Counted from the first letter of the stretch, positions 1 through 6,361 are shown. The stretch is 10,943 bases of DNA from JBKHJA01 sp046538375 (GCA_046538375.1 JBKHJA010000092.1:1-10943), one strand, 5' to 3'. Notes: generated by a model from the sequence alone, not told the origin. Numbers and translations are program-made.

Positions 1-1462
1 GAGGGCTGTTGGAGGCGCTGTCGTCTGTGATGGTGATGGTTCCGGAATAAGAGCCTGCGCTAAGGCCGCTGATATCCACAGAGACGGTGTGGCTGTTCTC
101 CTCACCTTGAGAACTTCCGCTGGTGGGGCTGACGCTCAACCAATCCTTATTATCAGAAATGCTGTAATTCAAAGTCTGTTCGCCGCTGTTTTTGATTGTG
201 ATGTCCTGGGATGAAGGATTTGAACTTGCTTTTTGGGCACTTAAAGAAAGCGAAGAGGCACTTGCACTGCCTTCCTGGGCGCTGAAGGAAAGCGAGGAAG
301 TGCTGACCCAGATTTGAGGAGGCTGCTGCTGGCTTACAGTCAGGCTGACATCCACGGTTTGAGGGCTGTTGGAGGCGCTGTCGTCTGTGATGGTGATGGT
401 TCCGGAATAAGAGCCTGCGCTAAGGCCGCTGATATCCACAGAGACGGTGTGGCTGTTCTCCTCGCCTTGAGAACTTCCGCTTGTGGGACTGACGCTCAGC
501 CAATCCTTATTATCAGATATGCTGTAATTGAGAGTTTGCTCGCCGCTGTTTTTGATATCAATACTCTGGGACGAAGGATTGGAACCGCCTTCTTTGCCGC
601 TGAAGGAAAGCGAGGTGTCGCTCACCCATATCTGAGGAGGAGTCTGCTGGGAAAGAGAGAGCGTCACATCCACTGTCTGGGGACTGTTGGAAGCCTCAGC
701 ATCACTGATAGTGATGGCTGCTGAATAAGAACCCTGGCTCAGTCCCGCGATATCCACAGAAACAGTGTGATTATTTTCTTCCCCTTGAGAGCTCCCGTTC
801 TTGGGGATGACGCTCAGCCAGTCAGCATCATCAGAAATGCTGTAATCTAAAGTCTGCTCCCCGCTGTTTTTAACAGCAATACTCTGAGAGGAAGGACTGC
901 TCCCTCCTTCTTCCCCGCTGAACGAGAGCGCATTGGGGCTCACCCGGATTTTCGGAGGCGGCTTTTCCGTAACAGTCAGGCTCACGCTGACTGTTTTAGG
1001 GCTGTTAGAGGCCTTGTTGTCGGAAATGGTGATGGTTCCTGCAAGTGAGCCTGCACTCAGCCCCCCAATGTCCACTGACACGTTGTGAGTCTTTTTCCCC
1101 CCGTCCGTCATACCGTTTATGGGCTTCACCTCCAGCCAGGCCGCATCATCCGATATTTTATAGTCTAATGTCCCTTCTCCTGTGTTTTTTACTTCAATAC
1201 TCTGAGATGAAGGATTGTTCCCCCCTTGTTCCCCATTAAACGAGAGCTCATTCGTGCTCACCCAGATCTTCGGAGGTGGCTCTTTTTCTAGTTTCAGGCT
1301 CACCTTGGTCTGCTGAGGATTGTTATAAGCCTCTCCACAGCTAACAGTGATGGTTGCCGTGTAATCCTCATCTCTACCTTCCATCCCGCTTTTATCCACT
1401 GAGACCGTATGCTCTATGGTCTCGCCGGTGGATGAACCTTTCTCCGGCTCCACACTCAGCCA
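1..1462 (-). repeat. Tandem domain repeat array (five units, 318-360 bp period)
   Basis: The invariant Trp codons of the DWLSV motif fall at 1460-1462, 1136-1138, 818-820, 500-502 and 140-142, giving periods of 324, 318, 318 and 360 bp. The two leftmost units are nearly identical in DNA: 1-121 matches 361-481 with one difference (104 versus 464). Identity then drops quickly beyond 121/481. The older units differ at many codons. This indicates recent unit duplication or gene conversion at the array's 3' end, probably continuing past the left edge. Confidence 0.85.
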
Positions 1463-1747
1463 CTCCGTATCCACCGCCACGGTGTAGTCCAGGGTTTTCT
1501 GGCCAGAATTTTTCACCTGAAGTGTCTTGGAGCCGGGATTCGATCCTCTCTCCTGGGCGGTAAACGATATTTCGGAGAGATTCAGCCATATCACCGGGCT
1601 GGTGAGGGACTCCACATCAGGAGTGGTGGGCGTTTTTTTGCAGCCCATACAGCTCATAATGGAGACGATCGCTGCGAGGGAAAAAATGCAGACTGATACT
1701 GTGATTTTAGTGAATAGGCTCTGGTCTTTATTTTTTTCAGCGAACAT
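1..1747 (-). CDS. Lipoprotein with tandem BACON-like Ig-fold repeats (3' partial)
   Basis: The protein is probably a surface or periplasmic adhesin-like or carbohydrate-associated lipoprotein; its function is inferred only from architecture. The frame is open for 582 codons from ATG 1747 to the left edge. An in-frame TAA lies two codons upstream, so this is the first possible start. Residues 1-14 are polar and charged, about 15-32 are hydrophobic, and I30-M31-S32-C33 fits a lipobox, with Cys33 as the likely lipidation site. Five repeats follow, each about 106-108 residues (120 in the fifth). Each has the order LSF, SIxVKNSGEQTLxYxIS, DWLSV (Trp at residues 96, 204, 310, 416, 536), HTVSVDIxGLSxGSYxGTITI and SNSPQTVxVSLTV. 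This pattern matches BACON/BACON_2 beta-sandwich domains. Short PPPKIWVS linkers join the units. The C-terminus, and any catalytic or anchor domain, lies outside the window. Repeat 1 is the most diverged. The BACON name comes from pattern memory, so another Ig-like family is possible. Confidence 0.8.
   Translation of the reverse strand, partial: MFAEKNKDQSLFTKITVSVCIFSLAAIVSIMSCMGCKKTPTTPDVESLTSPVIWLNLSEISFTAQERGSNPGSKTLQVKNSGQKTLDYTVAVDTEWLSVEPEKGSSTGETIEHTVSVDKSGMEGRDEDYTATITVSCGEAYNNPQQTKVSLKLEKEPPPKIWVSTNELSFNGEQGGNNPSSQSIEVKNTGEGTLDYKISDDAAWLEVKPINGMTDGGKKTHNVSVDIGGLSAGSLAGTITISDNKASNSPKTVSVSLTVTEKPPPKIRVSPNALSFSGEEGGSSPSSQSIAVKNSGEQTLDYSISDDADWLSVIPKNGSSQGEENNHTVSVDIAGLSQGSYSAAITISDAEASNSPQTVDVTLSLSQQTPPQIWVSDTSLSFSGKEGGSNPSSQSIDIKNSGEQTLNYSISDNKDWLSVSPTSGSSQGEENSHTVSVDISGLSAGSYSGTITITDDSASNSPQTVDVSLTVSQQQPPQIWVSTSSLSFSAQEGSASASSLSLSAQKASSNPSSQDITIKNSGEQTLNYSISDNKDWLSVSPTSGSSQGEENSHTVSVDISGLSAGSYSGTITITDDSASNSP
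215..298 (-). repeat. 42-bp duplication inside the linker of BACON-like unit 5
   Basis: The fifth unit is 14 residues longer than its neighbours because a linker segment is doubled. Bases 298-257 encode SSLSFSAQEGSASA and 256-215 encode SSLSLSAQKASSNP. The copies differ mostly at third positions, so this duplication looks older than the near-identical unit duplication beside it. Confidence 0.7.
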
Positions 1748-1944
1748 TTTCTTTTAAAATGTCGTTTTGAGTTTCATCAGAATTCAGCATTATGATCGAG
1801 CTCGCTCCTCCCTCTGCACTTTCTTCAAGTCCAATTTATCCTGTCTGCTTTCCTTCGCGCAATCCTATCCTCTACGGAATGCAGCTCTCATCCTTGAATT
1901 CCGCATGTTCCGTATATATAGTCGTTGATTCAGAACGAAAATAC

Positions 1945-1978
1945 ATCACCCCATCAGATGATTTTCAGGGTGATTTTT
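1945..1978 (+). terminator. Terminator-like hairpin followed by T run (plus strand)
   Basis: ATCACCC (1945-1951) pairs with GGGTGAT (1968-1974) across a 16-nt loop, and a run of five T follows on the plus strand (1974-1978). No plus-strand gene precedes it. On the minus strand the hairpin is 84 bp or more beyond the endonuclease IV-like gene and is followed only by a weak T-rich stretch. It may be a chance structure or a partly bidirectional terminator. Confidence 0.3.
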
Positions 1979-2009
1979 CTGAGGTTTTTTCCCCTTTTTA
2001 AGGGTAATC

Positions 2010-2038
2010 TTGTTCATTAAATGTTTTAAAATGAACAA
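2010..2038. repeat. AT-rich 9-bp inverted repeat after the endonuclease IV-like gene
   Basis: TTGTTCATT (2010-2018) and AATGAACAA (2030-2038) are exact inverted copies around an 11-bp AT-rich centre, about 20 bp beyond the stop codon. No T run follows on the minus strand, so it is not a canonical terminator. It could be an operator or a transcript-end hairpin. Confidence 0.4.
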
Positions 2039-2057
2039 TCAGAAATAAATTTTAAAC

Positions 2058-2897
2058 TCAACCCCCCTGCACAAACAAATTCTTAAGCATCAAAGCATCT
2101 TTTTCCAGGTTGGGGCTTTCGCAGATCACTGTTCCCTCTATCCCCAAATCTTTCAGCGTCTGAATCCATTCATCATACCGAAAATCAGACTCACGCAGGT
2201 CGATGTGCTTCATTTCCCCCTTTTCGCTGTACTCGGCTCCCGAGATATGAATATGCATATTCTTTAAGGCCTTTTTCCCCAGTTTTTTTTCGATCTTTCT
2301 AAAAATGCGCTGAAACTCCTCATACCTGTTGGCTCTCCCTTCCCTGGAATGAATATGTGAAAAATCGATACAAGGCTTGATCCCTTCGATCTCCCGGCAC
2401 AGCAGCAGTATCTCCTCCAAAGTGCCGAACTGGGTCTTTTTCCCCATGGTTTCAGGCCTCAGCACAATCCTGCTTCTCTCCGCCCTCAGGATAGACACTA
2501 CCTCCTCGATTCCCTTCTTTATGGTTTGAAAAGCTTTCTCAGGAGCTGTCCTCCCGTAATATCCGGGATGGAATACCACATTCTCTGCCCAGCACTTCTC
2601 AGCCATCCGGGCCGATGCCAGAAGCCGTTCCTGGCTGGCCAGCCTTTTTCCCACCTCTGGCGAGTTCAGATTCATGTAGTAAGGAGCGTGCACGCTGAGC
2701 TTCACGCCGCAGGCCCTGGCCTCTTTTTTTATCGCCCGGGCCAGGTCGCTGTTGATTCTTATGCCCCTTACGAACTCAACTTCCAGGCAGTCCAGTCCCA
2801 GTTGTGAAGCCTGCTTGATCCCGGCCAGAGTTGAGCCGGAAGGAGTTTTGTGGGGGACACCCGCTGTTCCGAACAGAAGGTCAGAAGCAGATGTCAT
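2058..2897 (-). CDS. Endonuclease IV-type TIM-barrel protein (AP endonuclease 2 family)
   Basis: This is a 279-residue TIM-barrel metalloprotein of the AP endonuclease family 2 / endonuclease IV fold, which in true Nfo proteins cuts DNA 5' of abasic sites using three metals. It opens with LLFGTAGVP and ELGL-type barrel segments and most resembles the archaeal or anaerobe Nfo-like branch. Candidate metal ligands are all in family order: H70 (SVHAPYY), H110 (FHPGYYG), E149 (RPETMG), D178 and H181 (CIDFSH), H215 or H217 (MHIHISG), H231 with D233 (HIDL), and E260 (ICESP). I chose ATG 2897 because GGAGAGG sits just upstream and the residues from there match the family start; the open frame to 3053 only shadows thiC. 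It overlaps the thiC end by 17 bp, so the two are probably translationally coupled. Some relatives are sugar isomerases, so DNA repair is likely but not proven. Confidence 0.85.
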   Translation of the reverse strand: MTSASDLLFGTAGVPHKTPSGSTLAGIKQASQLGLDCLEVEFVRGIRINSDLARAIKKEARACGVKLSVHAPYYMNLNSPEVGKRLASQERLLASARMAEKCWAENVVFHPGYYGRTAPEKAFQTIKKGIEEVVSILRAERSRIVLRPETMGKKTQFGTLEEILLLCREIEGIKPCIDFSHIHSREGRANRYEEFQRIFRKIEKKLGKKALKNMHIHISGAEYSEKGEMKHIDLRESDFRYDEWIQTLKDLGIEGTVICESPNLEKDALMLKNLFVQGG

Positions 2898-4188
2898 CGG
2901 CCTCTCCATCGGAATTGAGGAATTCGCTGACGATCCTGAGGGCGCAGTAATCGCCGCACATGGAGCAGGCCTTAGACTTTGATTTTCTTTTTTTCCTGAC
3001 TTCTTTGAATTTATAGGGATCCAGAGCAAGTCTCTGCTGCTTGCCCCAATCAAGATTTCTTCGGGCTTGAGAGATTTTTAAATCCCGTTCCAACGCCCCT
3101 TTTACCCCCTTGACGATATCAGCCGCGTGAGCCGCAATCCTGGAGGCCATCAGCCCTTCTCTCACGTCATCAGGGGAGGGGAGTCCCAGATGCTCGGATG
3201 GAGTCACATAGCAGAGAAAATCTGCCCCCGCCGCTGCGGCAATGGCTCCTCCGATGGCTGAGACGATATGATCATAACCGGGAGCAATGTCGGTCACCAC
3301 TGGTCCTAAAACATAGAAGGGGGCTTCATGGCAGACCCGCTTCTGGAGTTTTATGTTCATTTCTACCTGATCGAGCGGAATATGACCCGGCCCTTCCACC
3401 ATCACCTGGACATCGGCCTCCCAGGCCCGTTTGACCAGTTCCCCCAGGGTGAGAAGCTCTTCTATCTGGGGGCGGTCGGTGGCATCCAGAATGGAGCCAG
3501 GCCGCAGTCCGTCACCCAGGCTCAAAGTCACATCGTACTTATGGGCGATTTCAAGCAAACGGTCGAAGTGCTCGTAGAGAGGATTTTCCTTCTGTTTATG
3601 GAGCATCCAGGCCAGATGAAAGGCTCCTCCCCGGGATACGATATCAGCCACCCGCCCCTGTTTCTTCAGCCTGTCGATGGCTTTGGAAGTGAGGCCGGCA
3701 TGGACGGTCATGAAGTCCACGCCCTCTTTGGCCTGAGCTTCTATGGTGGCGAAAAGATCCTCTTCTGTCATGTCCACGATGTTCCCCCGCTTGTCGATGG
3801 CGTTTATGGCTGCCTCATAAACAGGGACTGTCCCCAGAGGAATGCGGGCTTTGTCCAGGATCTTCTGGCGGATTTTTCTGATATCGCCGCCTGTGCTCAG
3901 GTCCATAAGGGTGTCGGTTTGGTATTTCAGGGATTCTTCAACTTTCTTGATCTCATCTTCCTCTTTGGGAAAGTCCACCGAGGTCCCGATATTGACGTTG
4001 ACTTTGGTCCTGAGTTTCTTTCCGATGCCCACAGGATGAACAGGAGAGTGGCGGGGATTTTGGGGGATGACCACCTTTCCCTGGGCCACCAGCGCGATCA
4101 GCTCTTCGGACGGGATGTCTTCTTCTCCGGCTATTTTTTTTAGCGCCTCAGTCGCATTCCCTTTCTTGGCTTCTTCTATTTGCGTCAT
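2881..4188 (-). CDS. thiC: Phosphomethylpyrimidine synthase ThiC (short form)
   Basis: ThiC is a radical-SAM enzyme of the cytosol that rearranges aminoimidazole ribotide into hydroxymethylpyrimidine phosphate for thiamin synthesis. The 435-residue sequence is recognisable throughout, with NVNIGTS near residue 75, the TVPVYEA segment, FMTVHAGLT, GDGLRPG, VEGPGHIPL and PFYVLGPVVTDIAPGYDHI. It lacks the N-terminal extension of the longer proteobacterial ThiC. The C-terminal cluster-binding cysteines are C408, C411 and C415 (CSMCGDYC), spaced CX2CX3C rather than the CX2CX4C of the long form. ATG 4188 is preceded by GGGAG five bases upstream. A near-perfect sigma70 promoter sits just before it and leaves a leader of about 20 nt. 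The endonuclease IV-like gene follows, overlapping by 17 bp. GC here (33 of 60 in 3661-3720) is higher than in the glycan genes upstream. Confidence 0.97.
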   Translation of the reverse strand: MTQIEEAKKGNATEALKKIAGEEDIPSEELIALVAQGKVVIPQNPRHSPVHPVGIGKKLRTKVNVNIGTSVDFPKEEDEIKKVEESLKYQTDTLMDLSTGGDIRKIRQKILDKARIPLGTVPVYEAAINAIDKRGNIVDMTEEDLFATIEAQAKEGVDFMTVHAGLTSKAIDRLKKQGRVADIVSRGGAFHLAWMLHKQKENPLYEHFDRLLEIAHKYDVTLSLGDGLRPGSILDATDRPQIEELLTLGELVKRAWEADVQVMVEGPGHIPLDQVEMNIKLQKRVCHEAPFYVLGPVVTDIAPGYDHIVSAIGGAIAAAAGADFLCYVTPSEHLGLPSPDDVREGLMASRIAAHAADIVKGVKGALERDLKISQARRNLDWGKQQRLALDPYKFKEVRKKRKSKSKACSMCGDYCALRIVSEFLNSDGEADDICF

Positions 4189-4214
4189 GGTTTCTCCCTG
4201 ATTCCTAGATGAAA

Positions 4215-4243
4215 AGTATAGTTTACATCCTGAGGAGTGTCAA
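4215..4243 (-). promoter_or_regulatory. Sigma70-type promoter of thiC
   Basis: Read on the minus strand, TTGACA (4243-4238), 17 bp, then TATACT (4220-4215). The -35 is perfect and the -10 matches five of six. Transcription would start near 4208, about 20 nt before ATG 4188, with GGGAG as ribosome site. Confidence 0.8.
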
Positions 4244-4265
4244 TATGAGGGATGTTAAGAAAATA

Positions 4266-4453
4266 GGGACATGTTACCTATTTCCAAAAAAAATGGGGGC
4301 ATGTACCTATTTCAGCCAATTTCTATCATATATAATACTAAAAAAAACACGGAAATAGGTAACATGTCCCCCTTTTTCTTTTACCCCCTTTTTCCCCCTT
4401 TTTTCTTTCCGTATATAATACTAAAAAAAACACGGAAATAGGTAACATGTCCC
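4266..4453. repeat. REP/BIME- or MITE-like inverted repeat cluster
   Basis: The 20-mer GGGACATGTTACCTATTTCC at 4266-4285 is repeated exactly, inverted, at 4351-4370 and 4434-4453. A diverged direct copy, GGGGGCATGTACCTATTTCAG-like, lies at 4295-4315. Each unit is itself an imperfect palindrome around ACATGT. The 188-bp block with exact inverted ends carries no ORF. From memory, short units of this kind recur many times in some uncultured-bacterial genomes, sometimes near IS200-like (Y1_Tnp/RAYT) transposases; no transposase lies in this window. Confidence 0.75.
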
Positions 4454-4461
4454 CCTTTTTC
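4329..4461. repeat. 50-bp exact direct repeat, 83-bp period
   Basis: Bases 4329-4378 are identical to 4412-4461. Each copy carries TATATAATACT, a run of eight A, CAC, the inverted 20-mer and CCCCCTTTTTC. The spacer between copies is almost pure pyrimidine on the plus strand. The identity implies recent duplication of the unit. Confidence 0.85.
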
Positions 4462-4478
4462 CTGTCCCCCTTTTTCTT
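4449..4478. repeat. 15-bp tandem repeat overlapping the GT2 stop codon
   Basis: GTCCCCCTTTTTCCT (4449-4463) is followed by GTCCCCCTTTTTCTT (4464-4478), a 14 of 15 match. The second copy includes part of the TAA stop (4479-4477, minus) of the glycosyltransferase, so the repeat block abuts or reshaped the gene's 3' end. Confidence 0.6.
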
Positions 4479-5442
4479 AATTTTCTTTTTCCGTATTGGA
4501 CGGGGAATCAACGATTTCGCGGACGTAATAGATGCTTTTTTTTGCCGACTCATGATAGATTCGCACCATGATTTCTGCCAGCAGGCCTAAGGTGACAAAT
4601 TGAATGCCTATGACTATCAGCAGTACAGCCAGCATCAGAAGGGGACGGCCGCCGATGGCAATTCTTAAAATGATCCGCTGGTAGCCGAGGTAGAGAAGCA
4701 GGACACTCCCCACAGCTCCAGAAAAAAGGCCCAAAAGTCCAAAGATCTGGAGCGGCCGGGTGAAATAACTCAGCAGGAATTTTACCGTCAATAAATCCAG
4801 AATGACTTTGGTAAGACGGTTCAGCCTGTATTTGGATTTCCCGAAACGCCGCGCTCTATGGTGAACCTTAACTTCCCTGACGGTAACTCCCATCATGCTG
4901 GCAATGGCAGGGATAAAGCGGTGCAGTTCCCCGTAGAGTTTGATGTTTTTGGCCACATCTTTTCTGAAAGCCTTCAGAGTGCACCCGTAATCATGTAGTT
5001 TAACCCCGGTTATGAATGAAATAAGCCAGTTTGCAGCAGAAGAAGGAAGCCGGCTGGTGAGAAATTTATCCTTTCTATCCTGTCTCCATCCACTGACAAC
5101 ATCACAGCCCTGTTCAATTTTTTCGATAAGAATCCCGAAATCCTTAGGGTCATTCTGCAGGTCTGCATCCAGTGTTATGATGATATTCCCTTGGGCGTAG
5201 TCAAATCCTGCCGCCAGGGCAGCGGTCTGTCCAAAATTTTTCCTTAATCTTATGATTTTAACCTGGGGATCATTTTTTTGGATTTTCTTAAGGACAGTGA
5301 AGGAATTATCCGAACTGCCGTCGTCCACAAAGATGATTTCATAAGACTTGCCCAGCTCAGAACAGGAATCCGCTGTTTCCCTGTAAAGTTCAGACAGGCT
5401 GTCAGCTTCATTATAGACAGGAATAATAATGGAAATATCCAT
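4477..5442 (-). CDS. GT2 family glycosyltransferase, DPM1/ArnC/GtrB-like, membrane anchored
   Basis: This inner-membrane enzyme probably moves a sugar from a nucleotide donor to polyprenyl phosphate, or onto a lipid-linked glycan, on the cytoplasmic face. The 321 residues hold a GT-A domain (about 1-225): IIIPVYNEADSL at the start, DDGSSDNS (D40, D41) for nucleotide binding, DADLQNDP (D92-D94) as the metal-binding DxD, YGCTLKAFRKD (152-162) and HHRARRFGKSKY (194-205). Two hydrophobic segments follow, about 233-254 and 268-295, as in the two-helix ArnC/GtrB type. ATG 5442 has GGGGAG four bases upstream and its own extended -10 promoter. Its neighbours are a methyltransferase, an acyltransferase and an epimerase, which suggests surface glycan or glycolipid synthesis. 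The sugar cannot be told from sequence. Confidence 0.93.
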   Translation of the reverse strand: MDISIIIPVYNEADSLSELYRETADSCSELGKSYEIIFVDDGSSDNSFTVLKKIQKNDPQVKIIRLRKNFGQTAALAAGFDYAQGNIIITLDADLQNDPKDFGILIEKIEQGCDVVSGWRQDRKDKFLTSRLPSSAANWLISFITGVKLHDYGCTLKAFRKDVAKNIKLYGELHRFIPAIASMMGVTVREVKVHHRARRFGKSKYRLNRLTKVILDLLTVKFLLSYFTRPLQIFGLLGLFSGAVGSVLLLYLGYQRIILRIAIGGRPLLMLAVLLIVIGIQFVTLGLLAEIMVRIYHESAKKSIYYVREIVDSPSNTEKEN

Positions 5443-5467
5443 TCACTCCCCTTATTTTTTCCTGATT

Positions 5468-5496
5468 AATATACCACAATAAAATTTCCCTCTCAA
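5468..5496 (-). promoter_or_regulatory. Sigma70-type promoter of the GT2 gene
   Basis: On the minus strand TTGAGA (5496-5491), 17 bp, TATATT (5473-5468), with TGG directly before the -10 as an extended -10 element. Start of transcription near 5461 gives a leader of about 19 nt. It sits in the 57-bp gap after the methyltransferase stop. Confidence 0.65.
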
Positions 5497-5499
5497 CAA

Positions 5500-6297
5500 C
5501 TACGGCTTCATTTTTTTCTCGCTACATACATATATGAAATTCCAGGCATTTTCTAATTCATCTTTTGAAATGGAAAAATCTTCTGAAGTTATTTGGCCTA
5601 TATCATCATAGTGTTTATTTCTTAATTTAATTCGCATTTTCGCCTGTAAGGAATTATAAATTTTAGTGTAAAATGATCTGGGAATAAATTTCCGCAGATT
5701 TAACGGATCGAATCGGATAAATGCGCGTGCATATTTCTGTCGATCCTCTCTATATTTTATTATTCTTTGGGTGATCCCTCGTAAGCCATATATATTGATG
5801 TTGATAAAGTAAGGCACAAGTATTTTCTTCAATTGGTAATGATCAAATTCATTATAGTGGAAAGCATCCTCATGGAGGCTCTGGCGGCTGTTAAGAGCTG
5901 ACAAAATAAAAATTCCTCCGGGTTTTATAACGCGGGCACTTTCTTCTATATGCACGGCGTAGTTTTTAATATGCTCTATAACTGCCATAGATGTAGTCAC
6001 ATCAAATGATCCTTTTTCGAATGCCAGTCGAGCCGCATCCATAGTGCAGTATTTCAAATTTGCCTTTTTATACTTCTTTCTAGCTTCTTTTATGACATCA
6101 TGATCCACATCAATGCCAATTGCTTGAAAAGCGTTTTGAGAGAAAAAGAATGTCCCATAACCGTCGCCACATCCTTGATCCAGAACCACCTTGTCCTTAA
6201 TCAATCTATTGCAAAATTCATAGCAAGCCATTTCACGCTGAAATCTAGGCTTCATGATAGCTTCTTCAGGTGTGTCTCGTTCGCCAGTGTAGTGCAT
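5500..6297 (-). CDS. Class I SAM-dependent methyltransferase
   Basis: This 265-residue cytosolic enzyme transfers a methyl group from S-adenosylmethionine; the acceptor is unknown. The Rossmann core shows motif I VVLDQGCGDGYG (37-48), GIDVD after strand 2 (acidic tip D63), D87 in motif II, AVIEHI (105-110) and RVIKPGGIFI (122-131), the UbiE/COQ5-like Methyltransf_11/25 pattern. The C-terminal third is basic and aromatic with no domain I recognise. Position between a GT2 gene and an acyltransferase suggests a sugar or lipid acceptor. GGGAAAAG lies upstream of ATG 6297, a modest ribosome site. The gene is strikingly AT-rich (15 G+C of 60 in 5581-5640), unlike thiC, which fits later acquisition. 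Confidence 0.88.
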   Translation of the reverse strand: MHYTGERDTPEEAIMKPRFQREMACYEFCNRLIKDKVVLDQGCGDGYGTFFFSQNAFQAIGIDVDHDVIKEARKKYKKANLKYCTMDAARLAFEKGSFDVTTSMAVIEHIKNYAVHIEESARVIKPGGIFILSALNSRQSLHEDAFHYNEFDHYQLKKILVPYFININIYGLRGITQRIIKYREDRQKYARAFIRFDPLNLRKFIPRSFYTKIYNSLQAKMRIKLRNKHYDDIGQITSEDFSISKDELENAWNFIYVCSEKKMKP

Positions 6298-6332
6298 GAT
6301 ACTTTTCCCAATTATGAAAACGAGTGCTGAGG

Positions 6333-6361
6333 ATTATATTAACTTGCTGGGATTCTATTTA
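6333..6361 (-). promoter_or_regulatory. Possible promoter of the methyltransferase gene
   Basis: A perfect TATAAT lies at 6338-6333 on the minus strand, with a poor -35 (TAAATA, 6361-6356) at 17-bp spacing. It would start transcription about 29 nt before ATG 6297. In AT-rich DNA such -10 matches arise easily. Confidence 0.3.

Larger units (their letters stand above)
1748..2057. other. Intergenic spacer without a convincing gene
   Basis: This 310-bp spacer lies between the stop of the endonuclease IV-like gene and the start of the lipoprotein gene. I find no ORF with a ribosome site or a recognisable protein. It holds two inverted repeats, listed separately. A minus-strand TATATA near 1915-1920 and a CATAAT near 1789-1794 could be -10 elements for the lipoprotein gene, but neither has a matching -35, so I do not call a promoter. 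The sequence before ATG 1747 is only AAAAGAAA, a weak ribosome site. Confidence 0.5.

Noticed and set aside
314..724. 136-codon plus-strand open frame
   Set aside because: It is a shadow of the BACON-like repeats, open because the repeat period is a multiple of three.
1792..2001. 69-codon plus-strand open frame in the left spacer
   Set aside because: No ribosome site, no recognisable domain and atypical composition.
2898..3053. Longer 331-residue form of the endonuclease IV-like protein starting at 3053
   Set aside because: The extra 52 residues are thiC sequence in another frame, and the strong GGAGAGG ribosome site points to ATG 2897, where family similarity begins.
3328..4143. 271-codon plus-strand open frame
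   Set aside because: It lies wholly antisense to thiC, which is unmistakable; there is no recognisable domain.
4266..4461. CRISPR array
   Set aside because: The repeats are inverted relative to one another, spacing is irregular, and spacers are low-complexity or repeated; no cas gene nearby.
4189..4476. TPP riboswitch upstream of thiC
   Set aside because: No THI-box-like core is visible, and the promoter lies too close to the gene to allow one in the leader.
4338..4553. Lys-rich small minus-strand open frame across the repeat block
   Set aside because: It begins inside the GT2 gene, and its content is translated low-complexity repeat DNA.
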